Positions 10,627-23,012 of a stretch of DNA of 64,000 bases are shown here, piece by piece. Position numbers and translations under genes: made by a program. The stretch covers positions 7,726,778-7,790,777 of the forward strand of contig NC_081336.1 in the NCBI RefSeq assembly GCF_022539665.2. Direction: 5' to 3'. The notes below the pieces were generated by a model. The model did not search any database, was not told the origin of the DNA, and saw only the letters and a list, made by a program, of their open reading frames with translations. Within the stretch, counting starts at the first letter, position 1. Each line of letters begins with the position of its first letter. The stretch is from Daphnia carinata. Its lineage: Eukaryota > Arthropoda > Branchiopoda > Diplostraca > Daphniidae.

Positions 10627-10666
10627 TTAAATACCCTCAGTGCTTCCCACGAACAACCATCATTCG
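10627..10666 (+). promoter_or_regulatory. Core promoter of the BicC-like gene
   Basis: TTAAATA at 10627-10633 lies about 33 bp upstream of an initiator-like CATCATTCG (A at 10662). The proposed start site is only about 26 bp before the ATG at 10688, which implies a very short 5' UTR and supports that ATG as the true start. Confidence 0.4.
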
Positions 10667-10687
10667 CATTTCCATCAATGTCCTACC

Positions 10688-12593
10688 ATGTTCTCTGTCA
10701 ACTCTACTCCTCTAGGTATTCCTCAGCACTCTCTGGTAAGACAATTAATCTTGATCCGTTTAATTCTAATACCTATTCGAATTACACTGAGTAATAAAGG
10801 TTGCTTACTTTTACTTCATAGGGTCCATCATTAGCTACTTTATCGATAGAAGTCAGCTATCCATTCCATTCGCATCTTATCGGCAGATCAGGGCAGAACA
10901 TCAATCGCACGATGAAAGAAACTGGAACCCGCATTCACTTCCCAGATCGCAATCGCATCAGCAACGAAGTCAAGAGTAATAGCGTAATGATTCGGGGTGA
11001 ACCAGCTAATCTTGAAAATGCTCGCCAACGAATTCGGGTAAATCATTATTTTATAGCCAGATCTTTTCAATTTACCTTACATATGTTTTGAATTGTCCAG
11101 GCGGATATACCGGTCGAATTCATTGTAGATTGCAGTTTTGAACGGATAAATGTCGTTGGCCAGTCGTCGCTCCTGCAATACTTTTCAACTACATTTGGCG
11201 TTGTGTTGCGTTTCTATCCAAAGGTTGATGGTGTCAACTGCCAGGTTAACATTCGTGGACATCAGAATGGTATCAAAGAGCTGAAAGACTCCGTAACCTA
11301 CTTTAGACGACTAATGCATAATAACCTGGTACGAGAATTTCCAATTTCCTCCGACCTTGTTTTAATGTTGAATTAAACACAGGACACCGTTGTAATGAAG
11401 GTAGAGACATCCTTCGACCACGTTTGGCTTATTCGGGACCATATAAACAAAATTGTGGCAGCAACAGGGGCTGGCATTCGTTGCCCCGATGTTTCTGTTT
11501 TGAAAGATCTACCTAAAAAGTATTGCGTTTGGATCCGTGGTTCTTTCGACCAAGTTTACTTGGCCAGCTCGATGCTACACGTATGTGTTTTGTGCTCATT
11601 TGTAAAGTTTAAGACTTACAACTTACTTTTTTTGTAGGGATTGTTGCCAATGCAGCTGATAGTTCAAGTTCCACCGAATCGTGTTGGTTGCAGTTTTCTG
11701 GTTGAAGCGAAGGACGTCGATGTTTTCGCCCGTTTAGAACGCTCCGTGGATACTTTGACAATCCGACTTACTTCTTACGAATGGAATGCACGTATGTAAA
11801 TTGTAAATCATTTAAGTTTTATGGTGTTCATTATCCTTATGGACTTGTATCAGGAAATTTGTTTGATTTGCTACAACGCTGCCTGGATCAACCCAGCATT
11901 CAGGCCGTCATGCCTAATTTACCGTCGAATTGGTTAGGAATTGCCGATATAACTCGTAACACTTTCAGTAAGTTACTCTGCTCACATCCATCTTTGTGTG
12001 GTTATTCATATGATTCCATTTTCTCCATAGTTTCAGCTTCCCAAAAGTTGTCAAACTTTTTGTCTTCAAATGACAGCAGTTGTGCTCAACAATTCAGTGC
12101 AATGGTGATTGATATGCCCCAATCGTCCGGTCTTTCCGATCAAACTTCCAGCAGCACAAGCTTGCCATCTCCAAGTAAATTAAAGTTCTTGACTAATTAA
12201 AAACTGATTTAAATTCTCGTTTCGCCTGCTTTAGTAAACGAGACTTACAACCAACCATCACTTGCAGCTTCTCGATTTGACCTGGATTCATCTCGACATC
12301 TATCACAGCTCCTCGAGACGGTCGGGCTGTTTCATTATTCAGGTAAATATTAAATTTTTATTCACCCAAACTTCTTATTTGACCTTTTGCGTCTGTCAGA
12401 TCTCTTTAAGCAGAACGAAGTTGATCTGGCGATGTTTACGACTTTGAAAGACGACGATTTGATCACTATTGGGATCGTCTCGTTCGGTGCCAGGAAAATC
12501 TTGTTAAATGTCATTCAAGGTATACGTTAATTACTCGTTTTAATCTTTTAAATTGATATTGACAGACATTCATTTGTAGAACTGCGTCGCTGA
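10688..12593 (+). CDS. BicC: Bicaudal-C-like RNA-binding protein (KH repeats plus SAM), short form
   Basis: Ten exons keep frame: 10688-10735, 10822-11037, 11101-11328, 11383-11580, 11638-11791, 11854-11967, 12031-12174, 12235-12342, 12400-12519 and 12580-12593, giving about 447 residues. A KH module with an intact GxxG loop (HLIGRSGQNINRTMKE) lies near residues 32-48. Two further KH or KH-like repeats follow, and a C-terminal SAM domain (LLETVGLFHYSDLF, TLKDDDLITIGI) ends the protein. BicC binds target mRNAs through its KH repeats and assembles through the SAM domain to control translation and decay. Family proteins are about 900 residues or longer with more KH repeats before the SAM. This copy lacks the first KH part and most of the serine-rich linker, so it looks like a shortened paralogue. 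Promoter, splice sites and stop are all intact. Confidence 0.85.
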
Positions 12594-15500
12594 TGTTCAC
12601 GTCGTTTTCTTCATTGTCAACTGATTTAGACTTATTTTGTGTTTCTTCCTGTTTCACTCACACGTCACTGTCAACCTTCGGACTCAGAATTATTTTTCTT
12701 GCGTTGATCATTTCCCTGGACCTCTTCATGATACTTGTATATATGACCACTTCACTTTTGATCATTACAAGCTTGACTCCTGAAATATGTAGTTACGATT
12801 AATTTCAAATTTACCTCCGTAACATGAGACGTCACTATTGACTCTCTGCAATTGGTGCAAATAGTATGTTTACCTTCGATTTCGTAAATGAGAGATTCAC
12901 ATCTCACAATCCAAAGCAACTCTCACCAGGACCGACCTTAGATGGCACTTCATAGGGAAGATACATCGATTAGGATGTTTGCAACAGCTCGTCATGAAAT
13001 TCCAAATCGATTTTGAGTTCACATCGCTTATGTAACGGATGATACCCCAATTTTTCCACATGACAGACAAACATTGCTGCCTGTAAATGTATTCCTGGCT
13101 GTTTTGCATGGCAAAATATGTTAAAAGCTGTTTCCTTTCTTTTCCTGCAGTGCTTTATCTAAAACGAAAACAAACCTTGCAACTCTATACCCCCGCTACT
13201 TCGTAACTTCATGCTCTTCCGCGCAGAAAAATGTAAGATGACAAGCTGATACTCAGGGGATGTGCTGCAACAGCATGGAAGAATTCACGGATATACAGGA
13301 ATTGGGCGTCCTCTATCTGAATACCTAGGTGAATGAAAAATCGAATTTGCTGCTGACTGCAGTAAAAGTAATAAGAAACATTACCGTTTTGCAGACATGA
13401 CGTCTTTTTGTTGTGTACAAACATCAAAAAGGGAAAGGTTGTTCCATGCTGGCCTTGATGCTAGAGATGTTCGGAATGTGCCGGGCTCCACACACGAGAA
13501 GTATATGAACTGTGCGGACAATAGAAATGTCAAACAAAAGGTGAATTTAATTACCTTAAGATTCAACATCGCTGCATACGGGGGATATGCTAATAATTAA
13601 AGTTTTGGCCTACCAATGAAAAATCAATTTTCCTAGAATGGAGATCAATGTCTCGTACTTCTATACACATGAGTTTCCTACTCAAGAGAAACTATACCTT
13701 TTCACATTTACTGTATAGGAAATAATAGCATTCTGTATCATTTAATTGTTAGTTAATAAAATTGTTATCTATATTTTTACCAACTGCTGAAGCTAAGGGT
13801 AATCTAAGGTTGCGTACATAATACTGACTTGACGAGATTTTCACAAAACAGAACTTTGAACACAACGGCATAATGCTTACTTGTTATATTGCAAAAGATG
13901 CTTTGCGTAAGTTCGAGCAGCCTATTTTGAATTTCACCAGAAATTTAAGGGGCGAATAAAGTTCTAGTTTTCCATTGATCGGATTGCTGCGGGACCTGCG
14001 AATATACAGCGGTACAAAAAGGGCAATACATCATTTCATAACGTGAAAAATTGGCTGAATATCATGAAACTGGGAGCTTAACGTCTAGTAGAAACCTTTA
14101 CCATTGTTTTAACATTGTAACGAGCCAAACTATTTGACGGACATAGCTCTTCGACTGAACTTTCTTAAACAATACGGTTCGTTTGACTAATGCCATTTAG
14201 AACTTCAGCATGTGAAGCGGTAAAAGGTCTGGTGGTTAACAACTTTGGTAGTTCATTAAACAAGATATCTGTAGTTAACTTACTTGTTTTGATTTCCACG
14301 CCTTTTATGGGATTGCAGATGTTACTTGTCGCTGTGTTTGATCATAAAAAGTTCGAATCTGGACAAAAAAAAATTAATAAAAACGTATCCATTACTGTAT
14401 TGGTATGGATTTACATGTGGTTAATTCATTGTGGATTTGTTGATTGCAGCAGGTACAGAGTTGTTGTATGCCCCAGATTGCACAGATACCTTTTTTGGAG
14501 AAATCAATATCTTTTGCTGTGGTTTTGGAGACAATGTAATTTGGGCAGTGACCTACGAAAACAAATCCTATTTAAATAAAACCATTTTTTTAATGATTAT
14601 TCTGTCATTATGGCCCTTCCCAAGTTTGATTAAAATATTTAACTTTACTTGAGACTGTGGTTTCCAGCTTGGAGCATAAAGAACATTCTGGAATCTGTTG
14701 AATTAATTGCTTTTCACCACAGAAACATGTGACTTTAGGTTGTCTGTGTTATACAACTTTCAAAAACTTCCTAGTCTTCAGCCATAAATAAATCATACTA
14801 AGGCATTCTTTATCACGTTAAACTGGCACGTGGTTTGACTCTACTTCAATATTGAAAAAAATAAAATAGTGCAGTTCCCTTTTTAAATTATGTAACGCCC
14901 TCGTGACGTGCAACACATGCCAACCGATTGTATAACGAAACGTTCACGAGGACAACGTTTTTGTACCACGTGAACACGTCCTATACTTCTGCGAATCGTA
15001 AACAAACTATACAAATAATATTTTAATTTAGTAGGCTCGTGTACTTACATAAACCGTCGACACGATTTTCAACTTTTATTCAAGCAGAAAAACATGAGGT
15101 TCGCAGAAATGCACCGAAGCAGTCGATAAACTGTACAGTCACGGTTGCCATGTAAAAATCTGATGTGGAGATCTGACTGTTTTATTTATTAAAAAATAAA
15201 AATTAACGCGAAAACCATTTGTTTCCGCGATCGAAAACATGGGTCATTATCAAAATATTTCAAGGGTTCAACTAAGATGATCCTACGTCTTCGCTGACAT
15301 TTTTTTTATGCTTGTTATTGTTATTTAAACTTGACAAGTGATGTTTTTGACAGATCCTACATGGCGAATAACCCAGGACTAGTTAACTGCGTGGAACAGA
15401 ATGAACTTGTTGGCAGTCACTTTTGTTTTCATAGTATCAAGAACGAGTAATTACGAGTATCATGTCTGGCTATTTTTCTTCATTTAAAGACTTTACGTGA

Positions 15501-15960
15501 AAATTAAATTCAACTGGCACAGGAGGGAAAAAATTAGCTAATGATAAGAGTACACATTGGGACGTACGTATAATAATGTTATCCGAAAGTTTACGTTTCT
15601 TATAGTTTCCTGAATAAGTTCCTGAAACTTGTCTAGCCTGGTAACTTGCGTCATCAGCGGCGTTTAAACTTTCTAATATTCCTAATTTTTTCACAAATTT
15701 GCATTAAGAACATAAGATATGGCAAATGAATCTGAACTTAGGTCATACAAAAATTTATAATCCTCTTTTCATTCCTGTGAGATCGATACCCGTGTTCGCT
15801 TTTCAAATTGGTTCCTAAATCAAGTCTTTTTCATTTCAGCTTAGCCGTCCCTCCTAAAATTTCTGGGAGTTGCGAACGACAGATATTTCCAATGAGAAAA
15901 ACATAACGCACTACTGACGGGGTAGGAACATCTTGCGCATCTGCGCTGAAGATCCCTCGT
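12594..15960. other. Intergenic region between BicC-like and opsin genes
   Basis: No exon could be supported. Open frames at 13381-13600, 14190-14652 and 15470-15694 lack recognisable domains and linked splice sites. Base composition is AT-rich without obvious tandem repeats. Confidence 0.5.
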
Positions 15961-15967
15961 CGCAAAG

Positions 15968-16004
15968 TATAAAAGACGCTCATACTCTCAGGACTAATTT
16001 CAGT
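15968..16004 (+). promoter_or_regulatory. Opsin core promoter (TATA box and arthropod Inr)
   Basis: TATAAAAG at 15968-15975 is followed by TTTCAGTAC, an arthropod-type TCAGT initiator with its A at 16002, 34 bp from the start of the TATA box. The ATG of the opsin is 65 bp downstream, with no intervening ATG in that leader. Confidence 0.65.
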
Positions 16005-16066
16005 ACACATGATACCTGAAAAATAGAGTGCAACCGGAGGTCACTTTTAGTCTTTCATACAAAACA

Positions 16067-18310
16067 ATGGCATATCGTACTGCATTTTTATGTTTCTGTT
16101 TCCTATTTCTTTGTGGATGTGTTGGATCGGCCCCAAATATTTCGGAGACTTTGTATCTTGGTGAAGTGGATAATGGAACGCAAGGGCATGCCGGTGGTTT
16201 TGCACTTAACGGTAGCGGATGGTCTGTCATAACTGGAAATATCTCTGCTAGCAGTACAGGTCTACTCATGCCCGAATGGGTTTACTTGTCAGCAGGCGCC
16301 TATTTGTTATTCATTAGTGCCATCGGTTTGATTATGAACATTGTAGTCATCATCATCATCTTGAATGACCCGCAGGTAATTAACAATGGCATCCTAGGGA
16401 ATCCCATTATATGTATATTGGATTGGTAGGGAATAATTGATAGAATCAATTACGTATCTTTAATTTGATGATGGTAAAACCACGTTTGTTAGGGGGATTC
16501 GGCTGGTAGAGCCACGTTCACTGTGCCTATGAAAATGAATAATAATTGGAAATCTATTGATCGTGTTTTAATTGTAAAAACGAAATTACCCGCAACAGCA
16601 CACAATAGTCTGAATGTTTGAATTTGCATGGATTCTTTAAGTGGAGGTCTGTGGCTATAGAAAGTCGCGTATTTAAGAATGACATAGCAACAGTAAATTA
16701 GGATCAGAACAGTATCAAAATGGACTAAATTATCATGTTGATTGCGCTGCTCAATTTTCTAACAACCTAATGGGGGCCCTAAGAAAATGACGCCCTTGAA
16801 TTGGATGCTTCTCAATTTGGCGTGCTCCGACGGTGCCATTGCCGGTTTTGGGTAAACAAATTAGCGAAACAAAAGAAAACATCTTTCTTAACTTGATTTT
16901 TCTAATGGGTTGATTAGGACACCAGTGTCAACGGTCGCTGCTTGGCAATTTACTTGGCCTTTTAGTCACGAGCTGTGCGTAGCCTACGCCATGATTATGT
17001 CCACTGCAGGTTGTGAGAGTAAAACAAGAGTTAAATAAATCAAATTACTGTTTCAAAATAATTATAATTACCAAGAATTTACGTTTTAAGGTATAGGATC
17101 CATTACAACTCTAACAGTATTAGCTCTATGGCGATGTCATCATGTCATCTGGTACTCAGCTAAGCGCAATGGACCTTTTACTGATCACAATGGACGACTT
17201 GGATTTCGCCAGGGAGCTTTTCTTTTAACGCTCATCTGGGCTTATACGCTGGCCATCACATGTCCGCCACTCTTCGGATGGGGCCGTTACGATCGAGAAG
17301 CAGCTCATCTCAGGTAACATAAAATTAATTTTAAAAACATTGAATTAAATACCAAGAAAAAGAAAATCGTATCACAGCTGTTCGGTGAATTGGGAATCGA
17401 AAATGGACAACAATCGATCCTACATTTTCTACATGTTCGCAATGGGATTGTTCGTGCCGCTAGTGGCCATCACCATCTCCTACACCAGCATCCTAGTCTT
17501 CATTCAAAAGGTTAGCTTAAATAATATCCCGACATATTCGAATCGATCCCTACAATTTGGAAAATAAATCTTTTTCTCCTTCACGACAAACAGACGAGCA
17601 AAATGAGAAGAAAATTAAAGTCGACGCTTCAATTGGCTTCTGCCGGGCAACAGAATGACAACAGCAGCGATCCAGTGGAGAAAAAAGTGACCGTGATGGT
17701 AGCTGTCATGATTGGAGCTTTTGTAATCGCCTGGACTCCATACTCGATCCTGGCTCTTATCGAAACGCTCATTAGCGACACGGCAAACATTGCCAATTAT
17801 TCAAATACGACACTCATTAATAGCGATGAAAATTTCTTTTACAATGGAGCTGTTTCACCCCCTTTGGCAACAATACCTTCATTGTTCGCAAAAACGTCTG
17901 CTGTACTCAATCCCCTTATTTACGGACTTCTAAACACGCAGGTATTTATCAATCACATTCATTTTTATTAGCGCTTTTAATTTTTTTTAAACATGAATTG
18001 TTTGAAACAGTTCCGCTCGGCTTGGAAGAAATTTTCATTACAGTTCATCTGTCGAAGGAAACATCGCCATAAAAAGCGCAAGTGTGCAAGTCACGAAGGA
18101 CGTAGTAATTATTTACGGAGATTATTCAACTATGCTGGGAGATCTAACTCGTTGGCCATTATCCAACGATCCAGCACGAAAGAAATGGTTTCTAGTTACT
18201 CGCAAAATGCATTGGCACTGGCGAAACAAGAAGTCAGCAACACGCACATTCCGCCAGCCCCGCCCAATTCACAATACGACGCTATCGAACGCGATGAGTT
18301 GGATGTGTAG
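16067..18310 (+). CDS. Pteropsin-type ciliary opsin (seven-helix photoreceptor, retinal-binding)
   Basis: Seven exons keep frame: 16067-16375, 16784-16851, 16918-17009, 17091-17313, 17378-17510, 17594-17941 and 18011-18310, giving 490 residues. Retinal Schiff-base lysine is K375 (FAKTSAVLNPLIY, with the NPxxY motif as NPLIY). The disulphide pair is C146 (before TM3) and C232 (loop 2). The ancestral counterion position in loop 2 is Glu (E226, in REAAHLSC), whereas the TM3 counterion site is Tyr (Y149), as in most non-vertebrate opsins. The D/ERY motif reads LWRC, keeping only the Arg. The C-terminal tail is long, basic then Ser/Asn-rich. These features fit the pteropsin group known from insects and expanded in Daphnia. 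Residues 1-22 resemble a cleavable signal peptide, which is unusual for an opsin. An upstream in-frame GTG at 16028 is not needed. Confidence 0.92.
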
Positions 18311-21300
18311 ATGTAAAGCAACAGAATAATTCAATTTCAGCCAAATCTAATTGTCGAAAAGTTTTTCCAACTATTTAACAGGTTACTCAACTATTTGTTC
18401 AAAATGTTTACATCAACACGTTTAAATCGCGTCAAATGTTTTTCTCCCATCGTTATTCTTCTAATTATATCTTGGATAATCTATAAATATTTATATTAAT
18501 TTATCGACTCGAGTGCTTGTTTTGCTTAAGGGACAAACAAAAAACATGATTGACAGATTGAATGTTGTTTTACGATAATGATAGGTGCACAATCTCAGAT
18601 TTGTTTGGACTTCCATTGAGACAGCCTAATGTTTTCAAAACAAAATATGAGCATTAAAAGCTTTGAAGCAAATTATTATCGGTCTTATCGACTTCGTATC
18701 TTGTTAGGCTTTCCCCCAACTGACTTTGCTACAGTGATTTCCAATCAGCGTTACGAGTGACCCTTAAGCAAACAAGCATATTAAAATGATTAGAGATTAG
18801 AACGAAAACAAAGATTCGAGGCTTGTTAGTAGGACGACCTGTTTGAGGAGAGACGAAAGACGTATAACAAGTTAAAATACTGCATGGTTTATACACCAAC
18901 TTTAACAACTAACGAATAAAAACAAGGAAATGCTTACGAGTTTAAATTATTAAGGGAAAAACGGTAACGTCCGCTACAACAATGATGCCAAGAATCCAAA
19001 CTTCTGATACTGCAAAAATCTTTTCATCTTTTTCCATGTGCACAACATGGATGAAAATTGTTTAAAAAGAAAAGCTTTAGATTTGCCTGCTCTTTCTTTT
19101 AAAACCTTTTCAAGCCTTTCAATGAAAGCTGAATTTTGAAATAGCAAACTTGTCCAGTAATTCTCAAAATCATTAAGATTATCTTTTCTGTTTAAATAAT
19201 TTCTCAGTTTGCCACCCAAGTTGCTTAGGGCCATCTACATGGTAAAGCATTAGACAGCCTGACACTGTTGGGATTACGATAGAGATGAAAGTTCCACTTA
19301 CTTTTTGTTTTTGACACGACAGGCCAAATATGAAAGTGACAGGAGTTGGATGCAGCCAAGCATGATGGAACTCATAAAGCAGAACATATATCACATATAT
19401 GTTCAGACGAATCGACGGCCAACTGGGTATTTGTTTTAAATGTCATAACTGATATGCATTCAACTGAGGATTGGCAGTATACGAGAACTATGACGTTTCA
19501 TAATCTTGCACATGATCGTACACATTCCACTTTCTTTTAACTTGTTTTGTCAAGAACAAGGTACAATTTACACATACGTAAATGATTAACAGATAATATA
19601 CCTGAAGCTTTAGTATGTTCACCAAATCTGGTTAAATTATTTGATATCTCAGACGATGACGCCTTTAAATTGAACTTCTATCAAATTGAGCAAGACCTCG
19701 TCAGCAAGGCAAAGCCGTCAGCTTTCGTAATTGCCTACTTCATCGAGTAATAAAAATTAAGAGTTATAAAGGGCACCCATGGGCAGTAATTAAAAATATA
19801 ATTAGAGCCCGTAGTTTAAATACCTACAATAAATCAATCAAATTAAATTTCAATTTATAGATCGTGAATGGTGGCAGCGTGCGCAGCATCTCAACTGATT
19901 AGCGCAGCCATTAAAAATTTTGCTGCGTCACGTTTAGAATTCAGATCTTAGTTTGATACGATTGGCTTGATAACGATTAAATGCGTTAAAAAGCTCTTAA
20001 CGATGTAAGACAAACCCCAATTTGTGTATTCGATCTCAAGCTCATAATTCTATACTAACAACACAATGATAAAGAGTGAAACTAAAAATGAGAAAATGTA
20101 CTCACTAGCGCCATTAGTTTGGCCTATAGTATGGCCGACTTCCTTTGACAATTAGCGAGGCTCTGTGCCAAGTTAATATGTTTTCGCGCATCACTAGTTG
20201 CCCCAGACTATTAGCAATGAAGAAATTGTTTCTTCGAGCATCAAATTATTAAAATGAGTGCATATCTACACCCATTGGGGCTTCCATGGTAAAATTACAT
20301 CATACCTGATTTCATTATTCATTTTTTTCTCGAGACGTCGTTAATGATTCAATTACAAAATAACCAAGCCCGCCAAAAGCATATTGCTCTGATGGAGTCC
20401 TTCTCGATGTTTTTGAGCAAGTATGAATAACGTCAAATGTCAGCTCTTAATTGAGTTTTCCGATTATCGTTTCTGTTGTAAAGTTTGGGTGAACGAGACA
20501 ACTCGAGTTCAGCGGAAATGCCATGACCTGCACACGAATATCGACGTTTCACGTGAGGAGTCATTAAAGTACGAAGAAAAAAAGGTAAATATCTTTGATT
20601 AAACACGTCCAAACAATTTACAAAAAAAGAGAACAGATTTATTCGTTGCGTACGGGCACGTCAATACTTTTCCTGGTAAGATAATCAGCATTTCCTGTAA
20701 TGAGTTGTGGATCAATACCAGTTCAAACCTGAAACAACAATGTTCTTGACGACAACTCGCATACTTCAGCCTTACGCAACAAAGCTTATGATTCATTTAT
20801 AATTAATCATCCCAGGAATTCATACGAGTTTTCCCTGTAAAACCTTCGAAAGTTGAGCAAAACGCGTTTCACATAATTCCAATGCATGTGGCATCACAAT
20901 TGCTGTAAAGGATAGCATTTATCGACCCGTCACCAAGTAGCATCCCCTGTGGCCTACGTTCCTGTAAACCTTGATTAACTGACAAAGTTTAAAAACTCCG
21001 TAAATAATAGGGTTCGTGATTTAAATCTTTCTGTCATCCGTCCACTTATCGTATTCAACTTCAGGACTACGTTCGTGCTTGGAATTGAAAGGGGGCCTTA
21101 AAATTTGGCGCATTTTTTTTTTTGTAAAAAAAACACATACATACAACGCCGCCATCTCTTATCGGAAAAAAGAAGTACGGTTTCAAATTCCATCAGAAAT
21201 AGTCGTCTGATAGCCGTGGTTGCCGAACCGTATATCACGTGACCTTTGATTGACGTCAAACACATTTCTTAGTAAAACGCCATTGCTGCTCATTATAACT

Positions 21301-23012
21301 AACTGAATTCTGGTATCGATCCGAACAGAGTTCATAGGTCCATTTACAATTTAAAAACAGAAACATACTCAAAGACCTTGACAAACACTAGAACTCGACT
21401 AATTTAAGAATCGTGTAAGGACGTCATCAACTGAGTTATTTGTTACCTACTGATTTTAATGGGGAAGTAAAGATGTCCCAATCTACCTGAAACTTGAATC
21501 CAACGTGCCTAGAATCTAATAGTCAAGTTACAATTCGCCGTCAATTATTCGCCCGTACGTCTTGATCAATCACTGCTAGATAACTGAACTTGTAGGCTCA
21601 TGAAATAAGAAACACTTTTGCCTGTTAACTGAGCTACAACGCCACAGTAAACATATGTAAAGCAGACGTACGTGGAAAGGAGGGGGGCCTCCCTCTTTGA
21701 CAGCTGTTTTAGAAAATTAAGGCAACGCCGGATATGTCGGCCTTTGTCCAAAATTATAATCAGGAATAATTAATGGCCCCGTCGACATAAATATGCCAAC
21801 TGTCTTCATTCTTGGCTCATTTCTTTTTAGGGGGTTTATTGTACTTGATGTAGGTACAAATCCAAGCAATCATTTTCCAGCTCCATTGGCCGTCTCCCGA
21901 TGTTCTAATTATGTCCAGACAGTAACATGCCATATGGACATAATTCCAGGTTTAAAAATAGAATTGTTTTTAAAGCTTTTTTTTCTTTTTTAATTATTAG
22001 GGGGGAGTGTAATGTCCTTTGTGCTTTTCAGTATTTTAATTTAGGAAAATCTTGCAACAGAGTGCAGAATTAATTTTTTTAAACATTCTGCAGTCATTTG
22101 TTTTCGGGAATAAATCACAAGTCGACATCATGAAACACAAAGAGGTATATTTAATTTTTTTTTTTTCGCCACCATCATTTCAACTTTTCAATAGCAAATC
22201 TTTCGAGCGACCAACAGAATTTGGAAAAAAAAAAAAAAATCATTTCGCTCTAAAAAGAAAATCAATTTTTTGTTTTGCCCATTTGACAAAAAAACAAAAA
22301 CAAGTTCAACTCTACTCCAAATAAAAGAGGGAAATGTTGCTTAATCAAAAATCAAACAAACATATGGCATTGAAAATATATAACTGCGCGCGCATCATTT
22401 GATGACATAATATGAGAGGAAACTGGTATTTTTTTTCTTTTCATGTTTCACTTAAAAAAAAATTTTAAATGTCCATTACGAAGATCTTTAAACTCTCCGT
22501 TTTGAAATTCAATTTTTTTCCCCATCCTCCAAGTTTAAGTAAGAAATTACAAACGAGGGGCCAAATAGCAAGGAGGGGATGGGATTGAATTTAGGATTTA
22601 ATTTTTTGAACAGTGGCACAAATTGAACTTATTATTTTTTTTTTTAACATCAACGTGTCATGTGTTGTTCCTTCTTTTTTTTTTACTTTTTATTATTTTA
22701 TTATGATCATTATTTAATTAATTATTATTAATTATTATTACATGGAGCAGAAATTATACAATCAACGGTTGGCAAAAAGGAATTTCATTTTTCAAAAAAT
22801 TTTAAAGAGGAAAACAGGAAAAAAAAAATTGATCTTTTTTTTTTCTTAATGTGTAAAAGCTTTTTCTCGTCATTCGCTTGATTTTTTAAGTATTCACGAT
22901 TTATTATTTCTTTTTCTAATTTTCATGATCCTCTTCATATATTTTAATGTTCTCCGCCCTCAAATGTTTGATGATTCCTATGAAATTATGATGTCAATTC
23001 AAATATTCATTT
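18311..23012. other. Intergenic region between opsin and TOX genes
   Basis: The first part is the opsin 3' flank (AATAAA near 18914). The right part, about 22000-23012, is very AT-rich with poly-T/poly-A runs and is likely the long 3' UTR of the minus-strand TOX gene. A possible small ORF at 18974-19234 is listed separately. Nothing else is supportable. Confidence 0.45.
18974..19234 (-). CDS. Hypothetical 86-aa ORF, coding status uncertain
   Basis: The ORF reads MALSNLGGKLRNYLNRKD at its start and contains a Lys/Phe-rich helical stretch (ERLEKVLKERAGKSKAF). The ATG sits directly after a minus-strand TACCATGTAG that could be a splice acceptor, and a second open segment lies upstream at 19250-19394. 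No domain is recognised. It may be a fragment of a mobile element or a chance ORF in AT-rich DNA. Confidence 0.25.
   Translation of the reverse strand: MALSNLGGKLRNYLNRKDNLNDFENYWTSLLFQNSAFIERLEKVLKERAGKSKAFLFKQFSSMLCTWKKMKRFLQYQKFGFLASLL

Noticed and set aside
14190-14652. Hydrophobic ORFs between BicC and opsin
   Set aside because: A possible acceptor exists at 14450, but no partner exon or known family could be found.
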